Below, piece after piece: positions 1 to 11,700 of a stretch of DNA of 64,000 nucleotides (within the stretch, counting starts at the first letter, position 1; every line of letters starts with the position of its first letter). The DNA is from UBA2821 sp902763335 (lineage in GTDB: Bacteria; Bacillota; Clostridia; Lachnospirales; Lachnospiraceae). A program made the translations under genes and the position numbers. The DNA lies in assembly GCA_052066835.1 (NCBI GenBank), contig JBQHRJ010000008.1; one strand, 5' to 3'. Below the pieces are notes generated by a model. The model did not search any database. It was not told the origin of the DNA and saw nothing but the letters and a program-made list of their open reading frames with translations.

Positions 1-896
1 ATATCAACACCCGTTATCGTATGATTGTCATATGTTGTATAATAATAAATCCCTTTGTCAGCATTACAGCATGAAGTATAGAGTGTAATCTCATATTTAC
101 CCTCCGCAACCTCGCAGCATCCCCGCTGTTGGTCAACAGAACCTAATATATGAAAGAACTGGCTTACGCTCTCCTCCTCCGATGTTCCTGATATAGAATT
201 CATCTTCGTAAATGCCACTCTCGCAAATCTGGATGTTGATGACAAATCCCCCGGAAGTCCGATTGCCCCCATTCCCCTGCTATAGGTACTTAATTCCAGT
301 CCGTCAGAAAATTTATTCTCCGGCTGCTTTGGTGACAACTGCATGTACTGATTAAGCATAAACATCTGCTGTGGAAATGGCGGATTATTTGTAAGCACTC
401 CGACATTATTGTCATACACCTGCATGCCATCCTCTGTACACTCTACTGTAACCGCACCGTCTCTGTCCGCAATAATCCAGTGGAGCTGTGCCGCAGGAAG
501 TTTTTCACTGTAAGGTGTACCGACAAGGTTCATCTTGTTTAAAGCCTCTTTTGCCTCCGTTACACTGGCGCACTGTCCGAGTATCCACGGAATAAATTCA
601 AACTGGGCCACGTTATCCACATTTTCATCTGTTTCCTGATACTTTGCATTACCGACAAAATTCAGTCCTGCCATACCGAGTCCCTTTTCATTTATTCCAT
701 CATAATATAATGGGTAACCATCTGTTACATAAGCCATTCCTATTATCGCATAATGTGTTTTTAATTCCCCTGCATGCCTGAAATTAAATACATAATTTCT
801 TGGTGTCACGGTTATTTCATCACCATACGAAAACTCATAATCAAGTGTCCGTCCAAAGTAAAAATCCTGTGTTTTATACGTTGCTGCTGTACACAT
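1..896 (-). CDS. Choloylglycine hydrolase / penicillin V acylase family protein, C-terminus beyond window edge
   Basis: Translated by hand from the ATG at 896. The start follows a strong Shine-Dalgarno (TAAAGGAGGT, 901-910). The protein begins MCTAATYK, so the N-terminal nucleophile Cys2 of the Ntn-hydrolase choloylglycine family is exposed after Met removal. Further family signatures follow in order: RTLDYE (Arg16, Asp19), GLNFVGNA (Asn79) and TNNPPFP (the second active-site Asn). The family deconjugates bile salts (Bsh) or hydrolyses penicillin V; the sequence alone does not separate the two, though a gut setting favours bile salts. No signal peptide, so probably cytoplasmic. About 298 codons are visible and the stop lies left of position 1. 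It has its own promoter just downstream of a terminator, so it is transcribed separately from the giant exoprotein genes. Confidence 0.85.
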   Translation of the reverse strand, partial: MCTAATYKTQDFYFGRTLDYEFSYGDEITVTPRNYVFNFRHAGELKTHYAIIGMAYVTDGYPLYYDGINEKGLGMAGLNFVGNAKYQETDENVDNVAQFEFIPWILGQCASVTEAKEALNKMNLVGTPYSEKLPAAQLHWIIADRDGAVTVECTEDGMQVYDNNVGVLTNNPPFPQQMFMLNQYMQLSPKQPENKFSDGLELSTYSRGMGAIGLPGDLSSTSRFARVAFTKMNSISGTSEEESVSQFFHILGSVDQQRGCCEVAEGKYEITLYTSCCNADKGIYYYTTYDNHTITGVD

Positions 897-920
897 AAAT
901 ACCTCCTTTATATCCCATTA

Positions 921-950
921 ATTTTACCATATATAACTGTATTTATGCAA
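921..950 (-). promoter_or_regulatory. Promoter of the choloylglycine hydrolase gene
   Basis: On the minus strand, TTGCAT (945-950) and TAAAAT (921-926) are separated by 18 bp, about 25 bp before the start codon. The same -35/-10 pair and spacing occurs before the 20689 gene. Confidence 0.5.
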
Positions 951-955
951 GCATT

Positions 956-994
956 TGAAAATAGCATCCGGTACTGTGACCGAATGCCATTTTT
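956..994 (-). terminator. Rho-independent terminator after the giant exoprotein gene
   Basis: A 9-bp stem pairs 964-972 with 979-987 (one G-U pair, 6-nt loop), flanked by A and T runs on both sides so it could stop transcription in either direction. It sits right after the stop of the 1014-8699 gene. Confidence 0.7.
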
Positions 995-1013
995 CTAATG
1001 ATTATTCATTTGA

Positions 1014-4000
1014 TTATTCATTTTCTTTTCTTCTTTTCAGAATGATTATTATGATAATTACTGCTAATCCTGCAATCACTATTCCGCCTATGATAAATGG
1101 CATATAGTTTGCTTTCTTCTTAGATTTATTATCTTTCAGTTTTTTATTAGCAGAAACCTTTGTCTCTTCCTCCGAAGTTAATTCTTCCTCTTTTTCCTTA
1201 TCTGCCTTTGTGGTTGTCTGATCTGCCAGCTGTTCCTTGTCTCCATCTGCTGCTGACTTTGTTGTCTCAGGTACACCTGCTGCCGGCTTAGCTCCCGGTG
1301 AAGTTGTCTGCTGCTGCGAAACACTACCCTGTGCTGTACTTTGTGCTGCATTTCCCTGTGCCGTGCTGCCTTCAGTTGCACCGTTCTGTGCCGTAGTCTG
1401 CGGCTGTGTATCTGCAGGTGTCTGCGGCTGTGTCTCTGTAGGTGTTTCTGTAGGTGTCTCCGTTGTCTCTGTAGGAGTTGGAGTTTCACCGGCTTTAACT
1501 CTTATGCTTATGATATCACTGAGTGCCCCGTCAGAACTTCTTCTTACTCTGAATGACACAGTCTTTATTCCGTCAACCGTTTCACTCTCCGTAACATCCT
1601 GTATCTGATATCCCTTAGCCGGAACGATATCTGCCGTTTCATATACACCATTACCGTCCTGACCTCCGTTTACCGTATATTTTCCGTCAGTTCCAAGATA
1701 TTTGACCGTAAATTCTAATGTGCGTTCACCTGTATAATCTCCGATACCTGTTATAGTAACAACAGCTTTTGTACCGGCTGACACATCAACATTGTTACTG
1801 TATGAAAGTGTATAATCTTCGCCTTCCTTAAGAACTCTGTTTCCATGTTTTACCGTAACTTTAGGTCTTACTTCTGAACCTGTATAATATGTATCTCCTG
1901 ATATCTTACAGCTTATTCCCGAATCTGAAATATCCGTAGCCACATCATGTGTAGTTACACTCTTTTCAGATACTGCCACATCAGATATATTAGGACTGAG
2001 ATTTCCTGTACTTATATTCACTGCCTTATCTTTAGCCACTACATACAGCATGTATTCTGTATTTCTGTGAAGTCCCGTTACAGTCTGTCTTATCTCAGTT
2101 CCCGCCTGTTTTGAAGAAATTTTTCCATTTCCACACACAGCGCCTTCTATATCGCCTGAAATAATCTGCTCTGCTGTCGGTACATCTTTGCCGGCAGGAA
2201 CTACTGCATAATAATATGTTCCCGGTTCATCAGCCACAAATCCGATATCTGCCTGCAAAGCTAAAAGCGTTTCATCATCTTTTATCTCCACCGACGTGAT
2301 TTCAGGTGCCGTTGTATCCATAAGAATTCCATCTGAATTAATATATGTAACATTTCCTGCCCTGTCTGTAATTCTTACATACAGATTAAGTTTCTTACCT
2401 TCTTTTGCCGACGGTCTGTTATTTGCATCATATGTAACCCAGTCAGGCTTAGCTGCTAACAACTCTTTAACTGTCTTATACGAAGCATTTTTCACTAATA
2501 CATATTCAATGGATGCAACACCGCTGACAGTATCTTTTCCGCTTATTCCAAAGTATTTATCTGCCAGTTTGTATGGCGTAAATGCGTTGGAAGTCTTAAA
2601 TGTCTTCCATGATTTTCTGTCAAGTGTAATACTTCCTGTAGGTGCCGAGCTGTCCACCTTTGTGTTTATCTCTATCTTATCAGATATTGCTCCGTCGCTT
2701 ACCCTCATTATATAGAAGGTATGTGTATTTTTTCCTTCTTCACTTACTTTTATGTCACTGTCACTGTAACCTTCTGTCTGTGAAGTGTCAGAAATCTGAT
2801 ATCCCTTATTCGGCTTTATTTTCACGGCTGATGTTGCCCATCCGTTATCACCGTCTATGCCGGATACTGTATATGTATCCTTGTCATCAAGATAAATGAT
2901 ATCAAATTCCTTATTAATGCTTCCCTTGTAATCTCCCTGACCTTTAATTGTCACTACTGCTTTTTTATCATCAGTAGTTACATTCTTATTATTGCTGTAT
3001 GAAAGACTGTAATCCGTGCCTTCCGTAAGCAATACACCGTTTACCCATACCTGTGGTTTTACTTTTACCTGTTTTCCAGTGTAGTAGTTGGTATCAGGTA
3101 TACTTACAACCGCATTTTTTATATCTGTGGAACCGGTCTCCTTAAATGCTGCAGATACCGAATATGAACCTGCGTCACTTACCCTGAATCTCGCTGTAAG
3201 TATTCCAACGGCATCATCTCCGACTTTCAGCTCAGGATATCCTTCTGAATCTGTAATCTCGGCCTTGCCTTCTATTGTACTCTGATTCCATTCCACAAGA
3301 TTTGAATTTGTAATATCAATCTTATTTCCGTCTTTTAAATTTGCTGCCATCTTAAGAGGATATGTTGCTCCTGCAGATATTACTTTATCTGATATAAGCA
3401 TGTCTTCACTGTAAATATCAACAGATTCAACCATTCCCATGGCATCACTTATAAGCTGTATTTCCTTTTCGGTAACATTTCCTACCCTGTCCTTTGCAGT
3501 AAGTACGATAGAATGTGATACCCCCGTCTTATCTGCTGTAATGTCTGCCTCGAACACTCCTGAAGCATCTACAGGTACTGCCTTATAATTATCATAAACT
3601 GCTCCGGTATCTTTGTCAGTTATCACAAGCTCAGTGTCTTCATCAGTCACTCCTGTTATCTTTACATTACCCGTGGTACTGTCAAAGAATTCTCCACTTA
3701 CCGGCGAAGAAATGAGAAGTCTCGGTCCCTCGGTATCCACACCGAATGTATATACCTCTCTCACTGCATCTCCATGACTGTTCTTTCCTGTGATTTTAAG
3801 GGTATGTGTTCCCTCATCAAGATTTTCAAGGTTTAATGTCAGAGTTTTTTTATCCTTAAACTCTCCCATATCCTGTTCCCTGTTTCCGCCATCCAGTGTC
3901 CATGTTCCTGAAATGCTGTTATTTGCACTGACTGTAAGATTTAAGTCTTTCTTCTTATAGAAAGGTGTCTCAAATTTTATGCTGCTGCCGTCAGTACTCT

Positions 4001-7000
4001 TCTTTTCCTCTGTTATTGTTACATCATCTGAGTCTCCGCTTACTTTAATTGTTGTATTTACAGGTTTCTCAATAGTGAGCGCGGATGACTTTTTCTCTTC
4101 TGAGTATATTATAGAACCGTTATCTGATAACTTAAAGCTGCACACTCCCACAGTATACTGTTTTCCCGCCTCAAGTCCCACTGTTACCTTTTCATGGGTA
4201 TCCGGATCTTCATACTCGTATTTTCCACCGACTTCTATATTTATGGATTTCGGTGATTTCCCGCCTTTCTTTATACTTCCATCCTCATTATATTCAGCCG
4301 GCTTTCCATCTGCCGTGTACATCATGTCACTGAGTCCTGACACTTTTTCTCCATTGTTGTCATACACGCATATACGATATCCGTCAATGTCCGTGTCTTT
4401 ATTCTCTATCTTAACATCCGTACGGTAATCACCGGCATTTTCGGCACTTACTTTGGAAAGTCCCGCAGGCTGGTTTTTATTTTCATAGCTGAATGTTTTT
4501 TCAACAGAAGAATGATATGTTCCCTCTCTGTCTGTTGCAGTTATTCTCAGTGTATAATCTCCACTCTGAAGATCTTCCGGCAAATCAAATGTAATGTTTC
4601 CGTCTCCAAGATTATCTATCTCTTCTTTGTACAGCATGATACCTTCTTCTTCACCGTCACGCACTGCTGAGAACAATATGTCATCATACTTATTAAGCTT
4701 TGTACCCTTGATTGAAAGTGACATCTTTCCATCCTTTGCAGACTTAACTGCCGTCTTATCTGATATCTCAGGAAGTTCCTCAAGGTCATATAACATAGTG
4801 TTTGATACTTTCTTTGTTGTTATCTTCCACTTTCTGTTAAATGATTTTTCATCAGAAAATGTTACAACAAGTGTCGCTGTCTTACTATCAGCATCATATG
4901 TAAGATTTGCATTGGCATCCGGCTGTTCTTCAACAGTCTTTGAATTATCAAGAATTTTTATACCATAACTGTCCTTAGTGTCATAATCTGCAATCTTTAC
5001 ATTCTTTGCATCAGCCTCTGCCTCTTCCATACTTTCAGCCTGCCACTGGATACTAAGCATCTCATCCTTTACTTTCGGTGCAAGGGTAAGGAGATGTTCC
5101 TTTCCGGTAACAAGACTCTGTAAGCTGTTCTGTGCAGCTGTATCATCCATATATGTTGCATTATCCGGTTTATAGGCTACCGGAACGATACCCATTGTAT
5201 TGCTTATTCCTCCTGTCTGGAATTTTGTCACATTCGCAGTCTTTGTAGTATTTGACATATTTGTTCCGACACGCATGTATAATGTTTTGCCCGTATTCTG
5301 ATCATAATATACAGGTACGTCACCTGAATCATATGCATCATCCTCTGATGCAGTACTCATTCCTGCCAGTTCAGGATATGTAGGCCGGGCTGAGTCACCT
5401 CCGCCCCATTCCACACTACCACCCCAGTAGTATACTACACCGAGCTTAACACTCATTAATTCTATCTGTCCCCACATCTTTTCCACATTTGCGCCGATTC
5501 CTGCACTTGCCACCTGTGTTCCACCTATAAGCGGAATATCCTCCGGTATCTGTAATGCTGCCCTGACAAAGAATTCAAAGAAACCACTCTGTTCTGCCAC
5601 TATATAACCGCCTCCGACGATTACATCCATAACATTCATGTATACCGAACTCATAAAATAGAATTCCGGATACCAGTCAAGTTCAAGCTTCGCACTTTCC
5701 AGTACATCAATTTTATTCATAACTTTTCCATCACTTAACTCTACACCTATTCCCCTAAGGCTTAGTTTCAGTGATGCTCTTGCAGATATAACCTGCATAA
5801 GTGAAAACTGTGCTTCTATAAGTAACTGCAGCGGAGGTACGGCTTCCGTAAGGAATATGGTATCGTAAAGATTATCTATACCGCCTCCGGCACCCTGAAG
5901 CCACAATATTCCCATACCGTCAACATTCAGACCCGGAATAATATTTCCAAGGAATATTCTGAATCTGTCAGGTATAATCGCATTTCCTCTTGATTTTATA
6001 TACACTTCCGCCTCAAGACAGAACATATCAAAGTCACACTGTCCGCTAACTCCCAGTTCCCAGTTTCCTACTGTCTTGACCGTAAGTTCTCCCTCTATCT
6101 CAGGCATTCCTTCGACAAAAGCCGGTATACCGAGTGCCACCGTAAAGCATACTCCGAGATATTTTCCTCCGAATAAAACATCGTCTATCTGTATACTTCC
6201 GCTGAATTTAAGCAGATCATGATCATCGTCATCATCTGCATCCGTATTTACGGTATCAGTATTATAACGAACCCTTTTATTTATGGCTCTTAAGTCCTCT
6301 GCACCCACATCACCATTGTGAATAGCTGCATTGTATGCATCTCCGAGAAGGGATTTGTTATCCTCCCCTTTATCCGATGCTTTTGCAAGGAAATTCATGT
6401 CAAGTGCTGCACCAAATGCCACAACTCTTGTCTCTTCACCGTTATCATGCTGTATGGTTCCAAGCTCACCATACTTAAAATCCATGAGAAATCCGAGCAT
6501 ATTCTGCGCTGCCTGTCCCACGCTTGTCCACAGAAGGGTAATCGTCTCAGCATCAAAATCAGCTCTCTCACCATTTTCTTCATATGGAATAAGTCCGTAT
6601 TCCGTTCCTTTTTCAAGTTCCGTAAGCGCACATACACCCTTCCATACTTTGGTGTTTGCTCCTGTCGTTAATATCTGTGCGTCAAAATCCACCTTAACAG
6701 AACCATTTTCCTCTGTTATGGTTGTAGTTCCGTTTTTGATATCAAGGCAGTTATTAAGTGTCATAACATTGTCATCATCGTTCAATGACACACCGGTGTA
6801 AGTTATCTTACCGCTTCCTGCTTCCTGTTTCTTTGTAAATACACCACGAAACTCGAGCAGACAATTCTCTCTGTCAACACTTCCGTTTTTTATCGCCTTT
6901 TTATACTCATTTTCATCCGCGTATGTGTGGATTGTATAAGATAAATCTTTACTCTTTTCAGCAACAAGAAGTCCATATGTATCATTTCTGTACTTCTCAT

Positions 7001-8699
7001 CCTCCTTGACCATAAATTTCAGCGCCGGTGCTGTTATATCTTCCTTATCAGCCTGAGTATAGTCAATAGTAAGCTGATACTGTCCTTCCGGTATCACTCC
7101 CGGAGAATTATCATTCATAACTACTGTTATTGTATTCTTTTCACTGTCTATCCTGAAATTTTCATTAGGTATGACTATATCCTTATTACCATTTATTTTC
7201 TGTCCGTCAACTCTGCTTAAAAGCACCTGATATGCACTCTTATCCTGTAACATGCTGAAGTTCTTTCCTGTTATGTACAGACTTCTCTGTCCTTTGTTAT
7301 ACAGCATCTCCGGAGAAGAACCGGTAAACTGTATCTTCGGAATCGAATTTACACTTCCCGGACAAAGTATATAAGTACTGCCCTCTCCTATAAGATTCTC
7401 TGCAAGCATCTCATCTGTATTCAAAGTCTTATCACTGCTCATATCATAGACTTTATAATGAACTGTTGCATACTGTCCCTCTTCCATAGGTTCAGCCTTG
7501 AACCTCCACTCAGTTGACTGTGTCTGGTCACTGACAAAGTTAAGATAATCAATCTTATACGGATTGTCATAAGTCGCTCCCGCATCATTTCCCGCCTGGT
7601 CAAGCGGATTTATTCCTGCATTTGTATACACGGCTACTCTTACTTTGTCATATGTCTTCTCTCCGACATTCTTTATGGATGTCTTAATGGTAAAATATCC
7701 GTCATCCTTATAAGCTGTTTTGTCATCATTAAGTTCCAAAACGGCAGGTGCCGTAATATTAACCGTTGCAGTGTCACTGCTTTTTACTTTTTCATTTGAA
7801 AACACACCATAATTGGTAGCTATAACTCCCGTACTTCCGGTCTGAATCTCTCCAAAGTCATAATACATGGCAAATGCACTGTCAGACGTAAGATATTTTT
7901 TATTATTAGGGTTTGTAAATGTCATTCCCTCATCTACATTATAATCAAACACCGTAGATGCAAGATTATTCCAATGTGCAAATGTAGTCTGATATGGCTT
8001 GCACTCTCTGTTATCCACAGATGCATTTACAACATATGATGTTATGGTCGGTGAAAACGGATCATTATAACCGTAAAATGATTTATTATAACCATCCTCG
8101 CCGATTGTAGTCTCATGTTCCACCAATGCATTTGAATTTCCAATATTGTAATATGCATAATCCTGTGAGCCCATGGCTGTATCAAGAAGAAGTCTTGCCT
8201 TTATATCGGCAGGTTTTCCCTTATTCTCAGCATTATAACTGATATACACCATTCCATGCTCCGTGGAACCTGAATTTACAAGTCTTATTGTCTGTGTAAA
8301 TGTTATGTCATCAACAGTCCATACTGAGTTTATCTCTCCATTATTTTCAGTAACCTCAACTATGGAACTGTTTTTATATGATTCTCCAAATATGTACTCA
8401 TTCGTCTCATCGCCTCTTGTTATTCTGAATGAAGTAAATGATGTATCATCAATTCCATTATGAAATAACAATGACTTATTATTATCATCCTTATTTATTT
8501 TATCTCCCTCTACGGTAGAGATGTAAAATCCTCCGTTATCGCCGGACACATCTACTTTTATATAACCGTTATCAAGAGAGCAGTCCTTTGATTCGGCAGC
8601 CAGCGCCTGAAGTCCTTCAGTGGGAATACTTCCCACCGCAAGAAGAACCGCAAGCGTTCCCGCCAGTAATTTTTTGGCTGTTTTTCCTAATCTTCTCAT
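1014..8699 (-). CDS. Giant cell-surface protein with Ig-like domains and C-terminal membrane anchor
   Basis: 2561 aa. The start is set by GGAGG 5-8 nt upstream. Residues 1-35 form a signal peptide (hydrophobic LLAGTLAVLLAVGS, Ala-rich end). Residues 38-310 form a beta-rich module; about 870-1100 is another beta-rich module with many Gly and aromatic residues. Then come several Ig-like segments with DTTAPEI-type linkers. Two repeats of a roughly 70-residue unit (Y-TG----P-V, then LSYSNN) lie near 1870-1935 and 2263-2333; the same unit occurs four times in the 16493-20689 protein. Residues about 2403-2476 are a Pro/Thr/Gln-rich stalk, and about 2533-2555 a single membrane helix followed by KRRKENE. 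There is no LPXTG sortase motif, so anchoring is by the helix. Only 40 nt separate it from the upstream giant gene, so co-transcription is likely. The function is not recognisable; adhesion or polymer binding is plausible. Confidence 0.85.
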   Translation of the reverse strand: MRRLGKTAKKLLAGTLAVLLAVGSIPTEGLQALAAESKDCSLDNGYIKVDVSGDNGGFYISTVEGDKINKDDNNKSLLFHNGIDDTSFTSFRITRGDETNEYIFGESYKNSSIVEVTENNGEINSVWTVDDITFTQTIRLVNSGSTEHGMVYISYNAENKGKPADIKARLLLDTAMGSQDYAYYNIGNSNALVEHETTIGEDGYNKSFYGYNDPFSPTITSYVVNASVDNRECKPYQTTFAHWNNLASTVFDYNVDEGMTFTNPNNKKYLTSDSAFAMYYDFGEIQTGSTGVIATNYGVFSNEKVKSSDTATVNITAPAVLELNDDKTAYKDDGYFTIKTSIKNVGEKTYDKVRVAVYTNAGINPLDQAGNDAGATYDNPYKIDYLNFVSDQTQSTEWRFKAEPMEEGQYATVHYKVYDMSSDKTLNTDEMLAENLIGEGSTYILCPGSVNSIPKIQFTGSSPEMLYNKGQRSLYITGKNFSMLQDKSAYQVLLSRVDGQKINGNKDIVIPNENFRIDSEKNTITVVMNDNSPGVIPEGQYQLTIDYTQADKEDITAPALKFMVKEDEKYRNDTYGLLVAEKSKDLSYTIHTYADENEYKKAIKNGSVDRENCLLEFRGVFTKKQEAGSGKITYTGVSLNDDDNVMTLNNCLDIKNGTTTITEENGSVKVDFDAQILTTGANTKVWKGVCALTELEKGTEYGLIPYEENGERADFDAETITLLWTSVGQAAQNMLGFLMDFKYGELGTIQHDNGEETRVVAFGAALDMNFLAKASDKGEDNKSLLGDAYNAAIHNGDVGAEDLRAINKRVRYNTDTVNTDADDDDDHDLLKFSGSIQIDDVLFGGKYLGVCFTVALGIPAFVEGMPEIEGELTVKTVGNWELGVSGQCDFDMFCLEAEVYIKSRGNAIIPDRFRIFLGNIIPGLNVDGMGILWLQGAGGGIDNLYDTIFLTEAVPPLQLLIEAQFSLMQVISARASLKLSLRGIGVELSDGKVMNKIDVLESAKLELDWYPEFYFMSSVYMNVMDVIVGGGYIVAEQSGFFEFFVRAALQIPEDIPLIGGTQVASAGIGANVEKMWGQIELMSVKLGVVYYWGGSVEWGGGDSARPTYPELAGMSTASEDDAYDSGDVPVYYDQNTGKTLYMRVGTNMSNTTKTANVTKFQTGGISNTMGIVPVAYKPDNATYMDDTAAQNSLQSLVTGKEHLLTLAPKVKDEMLSIQWQAESMEEAEADAKNVKIADYDTKDSYGIKILDNSKTVEEQPDANANLTYDADSKTATLVVTFSDEKSFNRKWKITTKKVSNTMLYDLEELPEISDKTAVKSAKDGKMSLSIKGTKLNKYDDILFSAVRDGEEEGIMLYKEEIDNLGDGNITFDLPEDLQSGDYTLRITATDREGTYHSSVEKTFSYENKNQPAGLSKVSAENAGDYRTDVKIENKDTDIDGYRICVYDNNGEKVSGLSDMMYTADGKPAEYNEDGSIKKGGKSPKSINIEVGGKYEYEDPDTHEKVTVGLEAGKQYTVGVCSFKLSDNGSIIYSEEKKSSALTIEKPVNTTIKVSGDSDDVTITEEKKSTDGSSIKFETPFYKKKDLNLTVSANNSISGTWTLDGGNREQDMGEFKDKKTLTLNLENLDEGTHTLKITGKNSHGDAVREVYTFGVDTEGPRLLISSPVSGEFFDSTTGNVKITGVTDEDTELVITDKDTGAVYDNYKAVPVDASGVFEADITADKTGVSHSIVLTAKDRVGNVTEKEIQLISDAMGMVESVDIYSEDMLISDKVISAGATYPLKMAANLKDGNKIDITNSNLVEWNQSTIEGKAEITDSEGYPELKVGDDAVGILTARFRVSDAGSYSVSAAFKETGSTDIKNAVVSIPDTNYYTGKQVKVKPQVWVNGVLLTEGTDYSLSYSNNKNVTTDDKKAVVTIKGQGDYKGSINKEFDIIYLDDKDTYTVSGIDGDNGWATSAVKIKPNKGYQISDTSQTEGYSDSDIKVSEEGKNTHTFYIMRVSDGAISDKIEINTKVDSSAPTGSITLDRKSWKTFKTSNAFTPYKLADKYFGISGKDTVSGVASIEYVLVKNASYKTVKELLAAKPDWVTYDANNRPSAKEGKKLNLYVRITDRAGNVTYINSDGILMDTTAPEITSVEIKDDETLLALQADIGFVADEPGTYYYAVVPAGKDVPTAEQIISGDIEGAVCGNGKISSKQAGTEIRQTVTGLHRNTEYMLYVVAKDKAVNISTGNLSPNISDVAVSEKSVTTHDVATDISDSGISCKISGDTYYTGSEVRPKVTVKHGNRVLKEGEDYTLSYSNNVDVSAGTKAVVTITGIGDYTGERTLEFTVKYLGTDGKYTVNGGQDGNGVYETADIVPAKGYQIQDVTESETVDGIKTVSFRVRRSSDGALSDIISIRVKAGETPTPTETTETPTETPTETQPQTPADTQPQTTAQNGATEGSTAQGNAAQSTAQGSVSQQQTTSPGAKPAAGVPETTKSAADGDKEQLADQTTTKADKEKEEELTSEEETKVSANKKLKDNKSKKKANYMPFIIGGIVIAGLAVIIIIIILKRRKENE

Positions 8700-8739
8700 C
8701 CAAACCTCCTATTCTGAAACGTTTATCCGCAGTCGTTTA

Positions 8740-11700
8740 CTAATCTATGTCCACATACACATAAGTTACATACTCTTTTCTTTCTCTTGTTCTTACATAA
8801 ATTGTGTAGAATCCGGTCTCCTCTGCCTTGTATGTTCCGCCATTTTTCAGAACATTATTGCCATACTTCATCTGTCCTGTGGTTCTTACTCCCGGTCTTA
8901 CCTTTATCATAAGACCACTTTCAGAGGTACCTTGTACTTCTGCTTTAATATTTTCTGAAGACAATACTGTAATATCAAAAGGTGCAGCATTTATTCCGTT
9001 CACACTGAGAACCGGCTCATTCTTTCCTGCAATATACAGTGTTCTCATCACTGTTGATGCATTACCTGATGAATCCTTAGCCGTAAATGTAATTATATAA
9101 TATCCGGCTTCTACCTTATCTGGAACTCCGCTTATATCATAATCCGTGATATCACCGTCTCTGTTATCCCTTACTGTTACTCCGTCTTCTACAGCTTTCT
9201 TCATCTCATCAACAGATACATCATCTTTAATATATACTGTCTTTGTGCTAAACATTATCTCAGGTGCAATGCTGTCTCTGATTTGTATAAGAATATTTGC
9301 ATATACCTCTTTACCTGTCACACTGTCCACAGCTTTTAAAATATGTATTCCACTGTCCGCTGAAAGTGTAAACTCAGTCCACTTATCTGCTGTAACATTT
9401 TTCTCCTCGGAACCTGTTGAAATTAATGCTGCCTTATTTGCCTGAATATAAATCTTTTCTCCCGACTGCAATTTCATATTTTCAACACTGTTTTCCGCAT
9501 TACTTCCGTCTGCATTTTTGCTGAACTTAAGTGAAAGTACTTTATCATCAATGTCTGTTGTGTTTATGTCATATTTTGTTACATTTCCTGCTGCATCAGT
9601 AAACTTAAGAGTCTTTGTTCCATTTTCTGTTACGCTGATAACATGCTGTAACTTCATCTCTCCATTTACAGAATCTTCAGTATACAATGAAGGTTCATCA
9701 GTATTGATAACATATGTCTTTGTAAGCTTGTTATCTGCTAATGTTTCTCCTGCCACTGTCACCTTAGGTGCCTGTTTATCAATAAATGAAATCTGCGGAA
9801 GTTTTTCATATACACTTCTTCCATTACCTGATGCCGTAATCTCTACGACTATCTCTGCTGCCGTATTATTCTTAAATGTAATATTTACATTTGTTCCGGC
9901 AAATTCAGCCTTTATAATATCCGGAGAATCAATCTCATCTCCCTTGCCATTTTCCTTAGAAGCATCATAAGCAAAAAACTTAACGCTGCTTACCGGCTTA
10001 CTTACATTAATCGATGCCGTAACATCATTATTTACCGTGTTCTTTACATCCTGCGGCTTTTGTGCTGTTCCGATTCCAAACCATTTAACACTGTTGCACT
10101 CCGGATACGCTGTATCAATGGCATTTACCTCCACAAGTACACTTCCGGTATTTCCATACACATCTTTATATGTAAATGTTTCACTAACATTGTCTGTGTA
10201 ATCCTTATAGTATTTAATCACATCTGTCTGCTGCTCTGCACCATCTACTGTTACGGTCTCTGTTGTAAGCACAGCCTTTATATCCTTGTCCGTTGTCAGA
10301 ATGGTTTCATTATTTTCCGCGGTAAACCATACCCTTATTATGTCGAATCCATTAGTATCTTTTTCAAGCTTATACTCAGCCGTCACATTTGGAGCCGTGT
10401 TATCTATGCTCGTAAAGTCAAATCCCTGTATAGCTGAAATATTATTGTTTTCATCTGCTATATACAAATCAAATTTTGCATTTTCAGATATTGTCACTGT
10501 AGTTCCTGAAAGTTTAACTCCCTCTACACTGTCACTTGAATCCTTATATGATGTCGGTGCTGCTGCTCCTTGGTTCTTAAGAATCACCTTAGTCTTACTG
10601 TCATCCGTAATCTCAATATTTACACCATATTTCTGTGCCACAAATTCTTTCGCTGTATCAGAAACTTCATTTCCGTCGTTCATAAAGTTTGAAAGATACT
10701 CGTATTTATTATTTCTCATTCCAAATAACAGCATTTCATATTCAGGTGCCTCTGTATCCTCTGCCGGAGTTACATCCTCACTTTTCTTATCTACATTATA
10801 AGGAAGTGTTGCTGTCATTTTTCCTGTGTTTCCGGCTTCATCTTTGTACTCAAATGTATAGGTCTCACCTTTCTTACTCTCATATGAGAATACATGTCTT
10901 AATTTTCCATTTGTACCCTCAACATCCTCCTCACATTCGAGAACCGCCGTCACCGGAGTCTTTACGGTGTCCGTACTTCCATCTGCAAATACCGGCTCTG
11001 CATCACCGTCGTAATAGTACTTTATGGTTGCCGGCTCAAGTACTTTATCAATATTTGCCACTCTGAATGTGCTGACATTTCCTGATGAAGTCTTAACATC
11101 TATTCTACCGTTTTTCTCCATCACAATGCTTCCTGCTGCCGGATTTACCGCATCGATAATTCCAACTGCATCTGCCTTTGTAGTATCTTTACTGTCATCA
11201 TAATATGCATTAATCTCTGTTATGGTATCCCTGTCTGTATCCGTAGTCTGCTTCGTCTCCAATGCTACAGTTACGTTTTCATTAGTCAGTTCTGTAGTCG
11301 AATATTTAACCTGAATACCGGCCTCATTTGGTAATGCCACCTCAATATCCTTTTTATGTGACTGACCAAATATATCTGTGACATCTATAGTATAAACGCC
11401 CTCACTGGCAATCATAGAAAGTGTTGCAACATAACATTCACCATACCAGTCCATGTCTCTTGTAAGTTTACCTGCTCCATATGAATTAACGGATTTGAGT
11501 GGTGAGTATGATTTTATAATTACATTTCCACTTGTTGATTTCTCATAATCCGGCATTATATAAGGTTCAGCATTCATTCTCGTATACTTTCTCACGCTGT
11601 TGACACTGTCAGGCGAAACATTTCCTATGGCATCCTTTGCTGATATTGTAAGTGTACAGTCAGAAGATGCATATGGTTCACTTTCCTCATCATACTTAAA

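Noticed and set aside
1178..1489. Gln/Arg-rich frames within the Pro/Thr stalk region of the giant protein
   Set aside because: They are out-of-frame shadows of the repetitive PT-rich coding sequence, with no ribosome site.
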